Of a stretch of 53,293 nucleotides of DNA, positions 9,066 through 21,696 are shown piece by piece (positions within the stretch are counted from its first letter, which is position 1; each line of letters starts with the position of its first letter). The notes under the pieces are model-generated. The model saw nothing but the letters and a program-made list of their open reading frames with translations, made no database searches and was not told the DNA's origin. The DNA comes from Deltaproteobacteria bacterium. Its GTDB lineage: Bacteria > Myxococcota_A > UBA9160 > PR03. Made by a program: the position numbers and the translations under genes. The DNA is taken from the NCBI GenBank assembly GCA_035063765.1, contig JAPSFT010000025.1, positions 1-53,293 of the forward strand. The letters run 5' to 3'.

Positions 9066-9619
9066 CGGGAAGCCTCCGCAGGGAGCGCTCCTCTCGTCGC
9101 GTGCCGGCCGACGTCTCCCGGCTCCCCGGCTCGTTGCGCCGCCCGCAGCCCGAGGAAGGTCCCGAGCGCCAGCAGCCCCAGCACGGACGGCTCGGGGACC
9201 GGCGCCACCCACACCTCCTGATCCTGGCTCAGGAGCCACGAGCCGCCGGCCGACGGCGGCGCGAAGGGGGAGCCCGTGAGCGACCAGCGCAGCTCGAGCG
9301 CGAAGCGCTCGGCGGGGTCGGCGAGTGCCAGGAAGGGCGTGTCGGCCTGGCCGTCGCCGTCGGTGTCGCTCGCGACCCGCGCGGTCTCGGCCAGGCTGTC
9401 GATCGAGGTCTCCGGCCCGGCACCGCCGACACGCAGCTAGAACCACTGCGTGCGCAGGTGCGCGACGCCGTTCACCGCCCAGGCGTTGACGCCGTCCTAC
9501 CAGTCGGGGTCGACGTCCACCACCGCGCTCGCGTCCTGCAAGGTCACCGGCACCGCCACGGCGGGCCCAGCCACCGCAAGCCACATCGCTCCCAGCACAA
9601 GCCCGACCCACCTCCGCAT
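9062..9619 (-). pseudogene. PEP-CTERM protein gene with two in-frame TAG codons
   Basis: From the ATG at 9619 (ribosome site GGAGG) one frame of 186 codons is open apart from TAG at codon 41 (9497-9499) and codon 61 (9437-9439). It encodes a signal peptide, then DASAVVDVDPDW-stop-DGVNAWAVNGV, then TQWF-stop-LRVGGAGPETSID. It ends in a PEP-CTERM sorting signal: VPEPS, a Leu/Gly-rich membrane segment and a short basic tail. In relatives as I remember them, the two positions are sense codons (Gln-like and Trp), so single-base CAG-to-TAG and TGG-to-TAG changes would explain both. Its TGA overlaps the ATG of the phoD remnant as ATGA, so the two once formed an operon. The frame is otherwise intact. 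Confidence 0.75.
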
Positions 9620-9712
9620 CTCGCAACCTCCTCCGTCCTCGGGGAACGAGTGCTACCTACCAGGTGGTCGATCGGGATGTCGGGTGGCATCCTGCCGCCC
9701 GGAGACCCCCCG

Positions 9713-10732
9713 ATGCCCGAGGACGAGAGGCCGCCCGCGGGCGCCCAGATGGTCGGAGATGGGGCCCGCTGGCGCGCGGTGGTGGCCCAGCTTCCCGACA
9801 ACGTGACCGAGGTGGATCCCGAAGGGCGGATCCTCGCGACGAACCGGGTCCCGTCGGGCCTCGACGCCGCGACCGTGCTGGGCCGGTCCTTCGCGGAGCT
9901 GGTGCCGGAGCCTGCGCGCCCCGCCTTCCGGGCGGCGCTCGCCGAGTGCATCGCCTCGGGCCGGCCGCTCGCGCGCCGGGGCCGCGTGGACCGGCGCGAC
10001 GGCACGCCGGCCTGGTGGCTGGCCCGCTTCGTCCCGGTCGCCGTCGACGGCGTCGTCGCGCGCGTGATCGTGATCTCCTCCGACGTCACCCCCCTCGAGC
10101 AGGCGCAGCAGGCGCTGCGCGCGAGCGAGGAGCGCCTCACGCTCGCGCTCGACGCCGGCGCCTACGGCGCCTGGGACTGGAACCTCACGACCGGCGCGGT
10201 CGTCTGCGACGAGCGCGCCCGCGAGCTGCTCGGCTTCGGGCGCAGCGAGGCTCCGCCGGACCTCGAGGCCTGGCGCGCGCGCATCCACCCCGACGACCTC
10301 CCCGCCGTCGACGCCGCGATGGACGCCCACTCCCGCGGCGAGACCGAGGCCATCTCGTTCGAGTACCGCACCCGGCTCCCGGACGGGGGCTGGCGTTGGG
10401 TGCTGACGCGCTGCCGGATCGTCGCGCGCGACGAAGAGGGGCGCCCGCTGCGCGTCACCGGCGTCCAGCGCGACGTCTCCGAGCGCCGGCGCACCGACGC
10501 CGAGCGCGAGGCCCTGATCGGCCAGCTCCAGAAGGCACTGGCCGACGTGCGCACGCTCTCGGGCCTGCTGCCGATCTGCTTCCAGTGCAAGCAGATCCGC
10601 GACGACCGTGGCGAGTGGCGCGAGCTCGAGGAGTACCTCGAGGCGCGCTCGGAGGCGCAGTTCAGCCACGGCCTGTGCCGGGACTGCGCGGGCCGGCTGC
10701 ACGCCGAGCTGCCGGCGGCCAAGGCGCGCTGA
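9713..10732 (+). CDS. Tandem PAS-domain protein with C-terminal Cys-pair tail
   Basis: A 339-residue soluble signalling protein. A PAS domain spans about residues 20-135 and ends with the linker DVTPLEQAQQAL. A second PAS/PAC domain (about 150-270) contains AWDWNLTTGAVV, RIHPDDLPAVD and the PAC phrase GVQRDVSERR. A short coiled coil (ALIGQLQKALADVRTL) leads to a tail GLLPICFQCKQIRDDRGEW with a later LCRDCAG. The tail therefore carries two CxxC pairs, as in many deltaproteobacterial PAS proteins. No kinase, GGDEF or other output domain follows, so it may act through the tail. I chose the ATG at 9713 because GGAG lies nine bases upstream; an in-frame ATG at 9677 is the alternative. Confidence 0.85.
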   Translation: MPEDERPPAGAQMVGDGARWRAVVAQLPDNVTEVDPEGRILATNRVPSGLDAATVLGRSFAELVPEPARPAFRAALAECIASGRPLARRGRVDRRDGTPAWWLARFVPVAVDGVVARVIVISSDVTPLEQAQQALRASEERLTLALDAGAYGAWDWNLTTGAVVCDERARELLGFGRSEAPPDLEAWRARIHPDDLPAVDAAMDAHSRGETEAISFEYRTRLPDGGWRWVLTRCRIVARDEEGRPLRVTGVQRDVSERRRTDAEREALIGQLQKALADVRTLSGLLPICFQCKQIRDDRGEWRELEEYLEARSEAQFSHGLCRDCAGRLHAELPAAKAR

Positions 10733-10759
10733 ACCCGCCCGTGCGAGGACACGACCACG

Positions 10760-11338
10760 ATGGGCAAGAGCCGCCTGGAAGCGTTCAGCGATGGCGTGCT
10801 CGCGATCATCATCACCATCATGGTCCTGGAGCTGAAGATCCCGCACGGCAGCGATCTCGGCGCGCTGGCCTCGCAATGGCCGGCGCTGCTGAGCTACGTG
10901 CTCAGCTTCGTCTACGTCGGGATCTACTGGAACAACCACCACCACTTCCTGCACGCGGCGGAGCGGATCGACGGCAAGGTCCTGTGGGCGAACCTGCACC
11001 TGCTCTTCTGGCTGTCCCTGCTGCCGATCACGACCGGCTGGATGGGAGCGAGCCGCTTCGCGTCGCTTCCCGTTGCGGTGTATGGACTCGTGCTGCTGAT
11101 GTGCTCGATTGCCTGGCTGCCCTTCCAGCGCAGCCTGGTGGCCGCGAACGGCGGCGCCGACTCGCTCCTTGCCCGGGCCCTCGGGCGTGACCGGAAGCTC
11201 GTGCTGGCCCTTGCCCTGTATGTCCTCGGCATCCTTGCCGCGGGCCTCGCGGCGTGGCTGGCGTGCCTGCTCTACGCCGCCGTGGCAGCCCTGTGGTTCC
11301 TGCCCGACCGCCGCATCGAAGCGAAGCTCCTGCGGTGA
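10760..11338 (+). CDS. TMEM175-family (DUF1211) potassium channel-like protein
   Basis: A 192-residue membrane protein with about six transmembrane helices. The first helix carries FSDGVLAIIITIMVLEL, the signature of bacterial TMEM175 proteins, whose conserved residues line the pore. NNHHHFLH after helix 2 is also characteristic. Family members form tetrameric potassium-selective channels. It starts 27 bases after the PAS gene on the same strand, so the two are probably co-transcribed. Length and topology are normal for the single-repeat bacterial form. Confidence 0.88.
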   Translation: MGKSRLEAFSDGVLAIIITIMVLELKIPHGSDLGALASQWPALLSYVLSFVYVGIYWNNHHHFLHAAERIDGKVLWANLHLLFWLSLLPITTGWMGASRFASLPVAVYGLVLLMCSIAWLPFQRSLVAANGGADSLLARALGRDRKLVLALALYVLGILAAGLAAWLACLLYAAVAALWFLPDRRIEAKLLR

Positions 11339-11373
11339 GCGAGCGAGGCTCGGGCGCCGCCACCGCGTGGCCC

Positions 11374-11637
11374 CTACACCGTCTCGTGTGACGACGCGCT
11401 GGTGAAGCCCGGGAGCAGGGCAGCCGCCTGCAGCTCGGGGCGGAAGGCAGCCGCGAGCAGGAAGCCACCGAGCAGGCCGAACAGGACGGCCCGATGGCGC
11501 AGAAGGATCCCGAGATCGGGCTCCGCGACGGGAATGCCATCCAGCGCCTCGAGTCGCCGCGCTCCGCTGACGCCCGGGAGCGGCAGCAGGTGGACGATGC
11601 CGGCGACCCCCAGCGCCACGGTCACTACGCCTTGCAT
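11374..11637 (-). CDS. Small membrane protein, apparently shortened at the C-terminus
   Basis: A protein of 87 residues from the ATG at 11637, which has GAGG eight bases upstream; a GTG at 11646 would add three residues. Two hydrophobic segments flank GVSGARRLEALDGIPVAEPDLGILLRHRAVLFG. The phrase RHRAVLFGLLG and the IHLLPLPG opening are known from a family of about 130-residue membrane proteins. That family is sometimes labelled phosphopantetheine adenylyltransferase, which the sequence does not support. Those proteins, as I recall them, have a third and fourth hydrophobic segment. This one stops after LQAAALLPGFTSASSHETV, so it may be truncated. Its function is unknown. It is convergent with the TMEM175 gene. 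Confidence 0.6.
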   Translation of the reverse strand: MQGVVTVALGVAGIVHLLPLPGVSGARRLEALDGIPVAEPDLGILLRHRAVLFGLLGGFLLAAAFRPELQAAALLPGFTSASSHETV

Positions 11638-11691
11638 GCGCGCCACCTCGGAGATCGGCCTCCGGCGGCGGGAGCCAGCGGGCCCGGCGGG

Positions 11692-13202
11692 CTAGAAGAG
11701 CAGCGCCGCGCTGGCGCGCGCCCAGTCGAGGGCGCGGGCGTCGAGCAGCCACCACGGGGCGTCGCTCGGGAAGAGGCCGAAGGCCAGCACCGCGGCCGCG
11801 CAGATCGCGAGCACCACCAGCTCAAGCGTGGCCGTGCGCGCGCGCAGCTTCGCCGTACCCGGCTCGTGCATGTACATGACCACCACGATCCGCAGGTAGT
11901 AGTAGACCGAGATCAGGCTTCCGATCACGGCCACGATCGTGAGCCCGATCAGGCCGGCGTCGATCGCGGCCTGGAAGAGGAAGAACTTGGCCGCGAAGCC
12001 GACGGTCCCGGGGATTCCCGCCAGCGACACCAGGAAGAGGGTGAGCAGCGCCGCCAGCACGGGTCGCGTGCGCGCGAGCCCGGCCAGGTCGTCGATCTCC
12101 TCGCAGTCCTTGCCGCCGGTGGTGAGCGCCACCAGCACGGCGAAGGCACCCAGGTTCATGAACAGGTAGCCGAGCAGGTAGAAGAGCACGGCCGTGTAGG
12201 CTTCGAGGGTGCCGGCGGCGAAGCCGATCAACAGGTAGCCCGCGTGCGCCACGCTCGAGTAGGCGAGCAGCCGCTTCAGGTTCGGCTGGATCGTCGCCAT
12301 CACGTTGCCGACGAGGATCGTCACCAGCGAGAGCGCCCAGAAGAGGTCCTGGAGCCGCGGGACGGCGTCGCCGAAGGCCTCGACCAGCAGGCGCAGGAGC
12401 GCCGCGAAGGCCGCCACCTTGACCGCGATCGCCATGTAGGCGGTGACGGCGAGCGGGGCGCCCTCGTAGACGTCCGGGGTCCACTGGTGGAAGGGCACCG
12501 AGGAGATCTTGAAGGCGAAGCCCACCACGAGCAGCCCGAGCCCGATCAGGGCCAGCGGGTTGGCGGCCGGGAAGGCGGCGCGGATCTCGGCGAAGTCGAG
12601 GGCGCCGGTCATGCCGTAGACGAGCGCGGCCCCGTAGAGCAGCAGCCCGCTCGCGAAGGAGCCCACCAGGAAGTACTTGAGCGCCGACTCGTTGCTGCGC
12701 AGCTTGCGCCGGTCGAAGCCGGCCAGCACGTAGATCGGGATGCTCATGAGCTCGAGGCCGAGGAAGAGCGCGAGCAGGTCCGTCGCCGCGACGAGCAGCA
12801 TCATTCCGCTCGTCGCGAGCAGGAGCAGCGCATAGAACTCGCCGTGGTTGATCTCGACCTCGGCCAGGTACTGGAGCGAGAGCCAGCACGAGAGCAGGGC
12901 TCCCACCGCCAGCAGCGCGATCGCGTAGGCCGAGAAGCGGTCGAGCCGCACGCCTGGCGTCTCGGGCAGGAAGCCGATCGCGGCGCCGCTCTGGAAGCCG
13001 GCGATCGCGGTGTAGGCGGCGATCACGAGCGCCGCACTCGCGAGCAGCACGAGCGTGGCGCCGACGTAGCTCGGCGTCATCGCGCGCCCGAGCAGCCGCT
13101 GGCGGCGGGTCAGCACCACCTCGGCCAGCAGCACCACGATGGCCCCGATCCCGACCGAGGCGATCGGGGCGACCGCCGAGAGGTCGACCTCGGGGGCGGG
13201 GA

Positions 13203-13206
<4 letters not shown>
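11692..13206 (-). CDS. nuoN: NADH-quinone oxidoreductase subunit N
   Basis: A 504-residue antiporter-like membrane subunit of complex I, with about 14 transmembrane helices and a role in proton translocation. Visible signatures are FLGLELMSIPIYVLAGF (with the conserved Glu of helix 5), FKISSVPFHQWTPDVYEGAP (the broken helix 7 and its Lys), and LLAYSSVAHAGYLLIG. The start is a GTG at 13206 that overlaps the TGA of nuoM as GTGA, so translation is coupled. It is the last gene of the nuo cluster. Length matches the family. Confidence 0.95.
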
Positions 13207-14804
<1,598 letters not shown>

Positions 14805-14813
14805 CCGCGCCCC

Positions 14814-16834
<2,021 letters not shown>

Positions 16835-16841
<7 letters not shown>

Positions 16842-17137
16842 TTGAGCAGGCTCATGTCCTCGACGTTGACGGTCTCGCGGTTGCGGAAGAGCGCGATCAG
16901 GATGCCGAGCCCCACCGCCACCTCGCAGGCGGCCACCACGATCACCATCAGGACGAAGAGCTGGCCGTCCTGCTCGCCCCAGGCCCGCGCGAAGCCGACG
17001 AAGGCCAGGTTGGCGGCGTTCAGCATCAGCTCGATCGACATCAGGATCACGATCAGGTTGCGGCGCGTGAGCGCCCCGATCGTCCCGATCAGGAACAGGA
17101 TCGCGGACAGGCCGATGACGTGCTCGAGCGGGATCAT
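16835..17137 (-). CDS. nuoK: NADH-quinone oxidoreductase subunit K
   Basis: A 100-residue complex I subunit with three transmembrane helices. The two conserved membrane glutamates used in the proton path are seen in MSIELMLNAANLAFV and in VVAACEVAVGLGI. Length is exactly that of the family. It starts at an ATG (17137) four bases after the nuoJ stop and overlaps nuoL. Confidence 0.96.
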
Positions 17138-17141
17138 CGCC

Positions 17142-17645
17142 TCAGTCGAGCCTCCGCTTGGCGAGCACCACGGCGCCCACCACCGCGGCCAGGATCAGGA
17201 GCGAGGTCACCTCGAAGGGCAGCACGAAGCGCGTGAAGAGCTCCGCGCCGACGGCCCGGTAGCCGCCGAAGCCCTCCGGGATCTCGCGCACCGTCGGCAA
17301 CGAGGTCGGGATCAGCGACAGGAAGACCACCGCGAGGCCGAGCGTCAGGACCGTCCCGGCCGCCTTCAGCAGGCGCTGGCGTGGCGGCTCGAAGGTGTCC
17401 CGGCGCAGGTTCAGCAGCATCACCACGAACAGGAACACCACCACGATCGCGCCCGCGTAGACCATGATCTGGAGCGCGGCCACCAGGTGCGCCTCGAGCA
17501 CCACGAAGACCACCGCGAGCGAGATCATCGTGACGACCAGGCACATCGCGGCCGCCACCGTGTTGCGGACGTTCGCCACCATGCCGAGCGCCGACACCAC
17601 GGCCAGGGCGCCCGCCCCGTAGAAGAAGAGCTCCGAGGCGCTCAC
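17142..17645 (-). CDS. nuoJ: NADH-quinone oxidoreductase subunit J
   Basis: A 167-residue complex I membrane subunit with five transmembrane helices. ALQIMVYAGAIVVVFLFVVMLLNL contains the helix 3 region with the conserved Tyr/Gly of the pi-bulge that switches during turnover. The start is a GTG at 17645 that overlaps the nuoH stop (GTGA), so nuoJ follows nuoH directly. The usual intervening gene, nuoI, is absent. Confidence 0.94.
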   Translation of the reverse strand: MSASELFFYGAGALAVVSALGMVANVRNTVAAAMCLVVTMISLAVVFVVLEAHLVAALQIMVYAGAIVVVFLFVVMLLNLRRDTFEPPRQRLLKAAGTVLTLGLAVVFLSLIPTSLPTVREIPEGFGGYRAVGAELFTRFVLPFEVTSLLILAAVVGAVVLAKRRLD

Positions 17646-18811
17646 GCGGCAGCCCCCCGCACCAGCAGGATCACGAGCCCGGTCAGGAAGACGTTCGCGA
17701 GCGAGAGCGGCAGCATGACCTTCCAGCACAGGTCCATCACCTGGTCGTAGCGCGGCCGCGGCAGGGTCCAGCGGATCTGCATCTGGAGCCAGATCATCAC
17801 GATCACCTTCAGGAAGAAGGTGAGGACGTGGAGCACCATGCACAGGGCGGTCGCGACGCCGGCGCCGAAGACCGGCGTGATCGCGCCGATGATGGTGGAC
17901 TGTGGCAGGAACGGGACCGCCCAGCCGCCCAGGAAGAGCGACGTCGTGAGCGCCGCGATCACCACCACCTCGATGAACTCCGACATGTAGAACAGGCCGA
18001 AGCGCATGCCCGAGTACTCGGTGAAGTAGCCGGCCACCAGCTCGGACTCGGCCTCGGGGAGGTCGAAGGGCGGGCGCTTGTTCTCCGCCATCACGCAGGT
18101 CAGGAACATCACGAAGCCGAGCGGCTGGAGGAAGAGCCCCCACTTCGGGAGCTGGAGCCAGGACAGCCAGGCGGGCAGGGTCTCGACCACGCCGAAGCGC
18201 TCGAGGAAGCCGAGCAGCCGGAAGGTGTCGTCCTGCGCGAGGCCCATGTCGGTGAGGCGCAGGGTCTGGAACACCATGAACAGGCCCACGATGGAGAGCC
18301 CCATCGTGACCTCGTAGGAGATCATCTGCGCCGACGCGCGCAGGCTGCCGAGCAGCGACCAGTTGTTGTTGCTGGCCCAGCCGGCGATCACCGTGCCGTA
18401 GGTCGCCAGCGAGGCGATCGCGAAGATGTAGAGGATCCCCCAGTCGAGGTCCGCGACCACCAGGTTCCAGGTGCGGTCGCCGAACGGGTAGACGCCGCCG
18501 AAGGGGATCACGCCGAACGAGGCGATCACCGGGATCGCCGCGATCAGCGGCGCGGCCATGTGCAGGAAGCGGCTCGCGCCGGCCGGGACCACGTCCTCCT
18601 TGGTGAGGAGCTTGAGCACGTCGGCGAGCGGGTGCAGGAGCCCCAGCACCTTCACGCCCGCGATGTCGGCGCGGTTCGCGCCGATCCGGTCCTGCATGAC
18701 CGCGCTCTGCTTGCGCTCCACCCAGGTGATGACCGGCGCGAAGGCGCCGACCGCGATCAGGAGGATGAAGAGCGTCTTGGCGACGGCGCCGAGCAGGATC
18801 GCGGTCTCCAT
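17642..18811 (-). CDS. nuoH: NADH-quinone oxidoreductase subunit H
   Basis: A 389-residue heel subunit of complex I that lines the quinone channel and the entry of the proton path. Signatures are VITWVERKQSAVMQDRIGANR near residue 30, LADVLKLLTKEDVVP, CVMAENKRPPFDLPEAESELVAGYFTEYSG and FFLKVIVMIWLQMQIR. It is longer than most NuoH because of a loop around residues 195-235 (TLRLTDMGLAQDDTFRLLG to LSWLQLPKW). Its ATG at 18811 overlaps the last base of nuoG. Confidence 0.96.
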   Translation of the reverse strand: METAILLGAVAKTLFILLIAVGAFAPVITWVERKQSAVMQDRIGANRADIAGVKVLGLLHPLADVLKLLTKEDVVPAGASRFLHMAAPLIAAIPVIASFGVIPFGGVYPFGDRTWNLVVADLDWGILYIFAIASLATYGTVIAGWASNNNWSLLGSLRASAQMISYEVTMGLSIVGLFMVFQTLRLTDMGLAQDDTFRLLGFLERFGVVETLPAWLSWLQLPKWGLFLQPLGFVMFLTCVMAENKRPPFDLPEAESELVAGYFTEYSGMRFGLFYMSEFIEVVVIAALTTSLFLGGWAVPFLPQSTIIGAITPVFGAGVATALCMVLHVLTFFLKVIVMIWLQMQIRWTLPRPRYDQVMDLCWKVMLPLSLANVFLTGLVILLVRGAAA

Positions 18812-20400
18812 CAGCCCACCCCCGCGCCGTGCAGCGGCGCGCCCTCGGGCGGGAGCGCGTCGAGGTCGCGGCCGGCGAAGGCGTCCTCGGCCTGGGCCAG
18901 CTCCTTCGAGATCGCGCGCACGTCGTAGGCGCCGGCGAATCCGGGCAGATCGAGCGCCTGCGCGATCCGCCACACGATCTCGCCCTCGGCGTGCGCCTCG
19001 AAGGGCGGCTCGACGGCCGGGACGACGCGCTGCACGCGGCCGGCGTGGTTGGTGATCGTGCCGAGCTTCTCGGCCGGCACGCGGGTAGCGAAGACCACCT
19101 GTGCGAGTCCTTCGAGGGCGGAGCGGTGGCTGTCGGCCAGCACCAGCGCGTCGAGCCCGCGCAGCGCGTCGAGCGCAGCGGTGCCTGCCGTCGCGAGCAC
19201 GTCGTGGCCGAGGACGAGCAGCCCCGCCACCGCGCCGCCGCGCACCCGCTCGAGCAGGGGCGCCGCGTCGCCGAAGCCGAGCGCGCGGCAGCCGGCGGCG
19301 TTGGCGGCCGCCTCGGGCTTGCGGAGCAGCGCGTCGGCGCGCCAGGTCGGGACCGCGAAGCCCGCCTGGGTCGAGCCCAGCGCCTCCAGGAAGCGGCGCA
19401 GCACGAACAGGTCCTCGTTGGTGGCGTGCGGCGAGGCGAGCGCGCCGATCGCACCGGGCCCCTGGCGCTCGATCACCGCGCGCAGGGCCGCGGCGGCCGC
19501 CGCCACCGCCGCGTCGAGCGAGGCCTGCTCCCGGCGCCCGTCGGCGCCGTGCAGCGCGTGGCCGTCGATGCGGTCCGCGGCGCCGATGCGGTGGTAGGAG
19601 AGCCGTCCCTCGTCGCAGATCCAGGTCCCGTTCACCGCGTCGTTGCGGCGCGGCAGGTAGCGGTACACGCGGTTGTTGGCGACCCCGAGATGGACGTTGC
19701 AGCCGTTCGCGCAGCCGGTGCAGACGCCCGGCACGTCCTCCAGGAACCAGACCCGGATCTTGAAGCGGAAGTCCTTGGTGGTGAGCGCGCCGACCGGGCA
19801 GATGTCGGCGACGTTCATCGAGTAGTCGTTGTCGAGCGGCGTGCCCGGGAAGGTCTCGAGCACCGAGCGGTCGCCGCGCACGAAGATCCCGAGCTCGCCG
19901 GTGCCGGGCACCTCGCGGCAGAAGCGCACGCAACGCCGGCAGAAGATGCAGCGCTCCTGGTCGAAGACGATCGTGGGGCCCAGGTCCACCCGCTTCTTGG
20001 CGGCGCGCCGCGGCTCGCGGGTGCGCGCGTGCGGCACGCCGTAGTCGAAGGCGTAGTCCTGGAGCTTGCACTCGCCGGCCTTGTCGCAGATCGGGCAGTC
20101 GAGCGGGTGGTTGACGAGCAGCAGCTCCATCACGCCCTCGCGGGCCTTGCGGACCCGCTCGTTCCGCGTGTGGATCGCCATCCCCTCCGCCACCACCGTG
20201 TTGCAGGCGATCTGGAGCTTCGGGACGCCCTCGATCTCGACCTGGCACAGCCGGCAGCTCCCGTCGATGCTGAGCTTCGGGTGCCAGCAGTAGTGCGGGA
20301 CGTCCACGCCGTTCATGAGCAGGCCGAGGTCGTCGAGCGCCTGCAGGATCGTGCGCCCCTCGGCCACCTCGTAGGCCACGCCGTCGACGGTGATCTTCAC
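18811..20400 (-). CDS. nuoG: NADH-quinone oxidoreductase subunit G, short form
   Basis: A 529-residue iron-sulfur subunit in the peripheral arm of complex I. The N-terminal ferredoxin domain has the 2Fe-2S ligands in YCWHPKLSIDGSCRLCQVE and IACN. The His-plus-three-Cys cluster is HPLDCPICDKAGEC, and the 4Fe-4S ligands are CIFCRRCVRFC plus CPVGAL. CTGCANGC with a later WICDEGR supplies the four cysteines of the extra N7 cluster found only in some bacteria. The molybdopterin-oxidoreductase-like C-terminal part is short: E. coli NuoG has about 900 residues and many others about 690-780. The start GTG (20400) overlaps the nuoF stop as GTGA. Confidence 0.94.
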   Translation of the reverse strand: MKITVDGVAYEVAEGRTILQALDDLGLLMNGVDVPHYCWHPKLSIDGSCRLCQVEIEGVPKLQIACNTVVAEGMAIHTRNERVRKAREGVMELLLVNHPLDCPICDKAGECKLQDYAFDYGVPHARTREPRRAAKKRVDLGPTIVFDQERCIFCRRCVRFCREVPGTGELGIFVRGDRSVLETFPGTPLDNDYSMNVADICPVGALTTKDFRFKIRVWFLEDVPGVCTGCANGCNVHLGVANNRVYRYLPRRNDAVNGTWICDEGRLSYHRIGAADRIDGHALHGADGRREQASLDAAVAAAAAALRAVIERQGPGAIGALASPHATNEDLFVLRRFLEALGSTQAGFAVPTWRADALLRKPEAAANAAGCRALGFGDAAPLLERVRGGAVAGLLVLGHDVLATAGTAALDALRGLDALVLADSHRSALEGLAQVVFATRVPAEKLGTITNHAGRVQRVVPAVEPPFEAHAEGEIVWRIAQALDLPGFAGAYDVRAISKELAQAEDAFAGRDLDALPPEGAPLHGAGVG

Positions 20401-21692
20401 AGCTCGAAGCTCTCGGGGAAGGGGCACTTGCCGTGCTCCACGTGCGCCTCGAAGTCCGCGCGGAAGTGGCGCAGCAGGCCCTGCACCGGCCAGGCGGCGG
20501 CGTCCGCGAAGGCGCAGATCGTCTGGCCCTCCATCTTGGAGGCGATGTCGAGCAGGAGGTCGAGGTCCGAGCGCTGGCCGGCGCCGCGCTCGATGCGCTC
20601 CATGATCTTGTGGATCCAGCCGGTGCCCTCGCGGCACTGGGTGCACTGGCCGCAGGACTCGTCGCGGAAGAAGTAGGTGATCACGCAGGCGACCCGCACC
20701 ATGCAGGTGGTGTCGTCCATCACCATCACGCCGCCGGTGCCGAGCATCGTCTTGCGCTCGCGCAGGAACTCGTTCGCCATCGGCACGTCGAGCTGCGAGG
20801 CGGGCAGGATCGGCATCGAGGCGCCGCCGGGGATCACGCCCTTCACCTTGCGGCCCCCGAGCGGGCCCTGGGCGTGCTCGAAGACGATCTCGTCGAGGCG
20901 CGTGCCGAGCGGAAGCTCGTAGAGGCCGGGGCGCCGGACGTGGCCCGACACGCCGAAGATCGTGGTGCCCGGGCTCTTCTCGGTGCCGAAGCCGCGGAAC
21001 CACTCGGCGCCGCGCGACACGATGTGGGGCACGTGCGAGAAGGTCTCGACGTTGTTGACCGTGGTCGGCATGCCGAACGCGCCGTACTGCGCCGGGAACG
21101 GCGGCTTCTTGCGGGGCTGGCCCTTCTTGCCCTCGAGCGACTCGAGCAGCCCCGTCTCCTCGCCGCAGATGTAGGCACCCGCCCCGCGCGACACGACGAC
21201 GTCGTGCCGGAAGCCGGTGCCGAGGCAGCTCGCTCCGAGCAGCCCCGCCTCGTAGCACTCGTCGATCGCGCGCTGGAGCACGTCGGCGGGGTGCGCGTAC
21301 TCGCCGCGCACGTAGACGAAGGTCTTCTCGGCGCCGGTCGCCCAGGCGCCGATCAGGATGCCCTCGAGCATCTGGTGCGGCGCGCGCGAGAGCAGCAGCC
21401 GGTCCTTGAAGGAGCCGGGCTCGGACTCGTCGGCGTTGCAGACCAGGTACTTGGGCTTCTCGTTCCCCTTCGGCATGAACGACCACTTGAGCCCGGTCGC
21501 GAAGCCGGCGCCGCCGCGGCCCTGCAGGCCCGCGTTCTTGACCAGCTCCACGACCTGCTCGGGCGACATCGTCGTGAGCGCCTTGCGGGCCGCCTCCCAG
21601 CCACCGCGCGCGCGGTAGCCGGCGAGCGTCGCGAAGGCGTCGTCGCCCGTGTGCTCGCTCAGGTAGCTGGTGACGAAGGGGGCCTTCTGCAC
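20397..21692 (-). CDS. nuoF: NADH-quinone oxidoreductase subunit F
   Basis: A 431-residue flavoprotein that oxidises NADH. The FMN/NADH site is visible in LQGRGGAGFATGLKW and YLVCNADESEPGSFKDR. GAGAYICGEETGLLESLEGKKGQPR follows, and the 4Fe-4S ligands are in ESCGQCTQCREG with the later Cys in GQTICAFADA. Translation begins at a GTG (21692) four bases after nuoE ends. The protein is full length, with all cofactor motifs present. Confidence 0.97.
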   Translation of the reverse strand: MQKAPFVTSYLSEHTGDDAFATLAGYRARGGWEAARKALTTMSPEQVVELVKNAGLQGRGGAGFATGLKWSFMPKGNEKPKYLVCNADESEPGSFKDRLLLSRAPHQMLEGILIGAWATGAEKTFVYVRGEYAHPADVLQRAIDECYEAGLLGASCLGTGFRHDVVVSRGAGAYICGEETGLLESLEGKKGQPRKKPPFPAQYGAFGMPTTVNNVETFSHVPHIVSRGAEWFRGFGTEKSPGTTIFGVSGHVRRPGLYELPLGTRLDEIVFEHAQGPLGGRKVKGVIPGGASMPILPASQLDVPMANEFLRERKTMLGTGGVMVMDDTTCMVRVACVITYFFRDESCGQCTQCREGTGWIHKIMERIERGAGQRSDLDLLLDIASKMEGQTICAFADAAAWPVQGLLRHFRADFEAHVEHGKCPFPESFEL

Positions 21693-21696
21693 GGCG

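Noticed and set aside
9062-9619. Genome-wide reassignment of TAG
   Set aside because: Many intact genes here end with TAG (serC, the hydrolase at 7934, the fusion gene, the trans-sulfuration gene, PBP1A, rhomboid, the DUF4097 gene), so TAG is a normal stop.
11374-11637. Phosphopantetheine adenylyltransferase label for the small membrane protein
   Set aside because: There is no nucleotidyltransferase motif (no HxGH). The sequence is mostly transmembrane.
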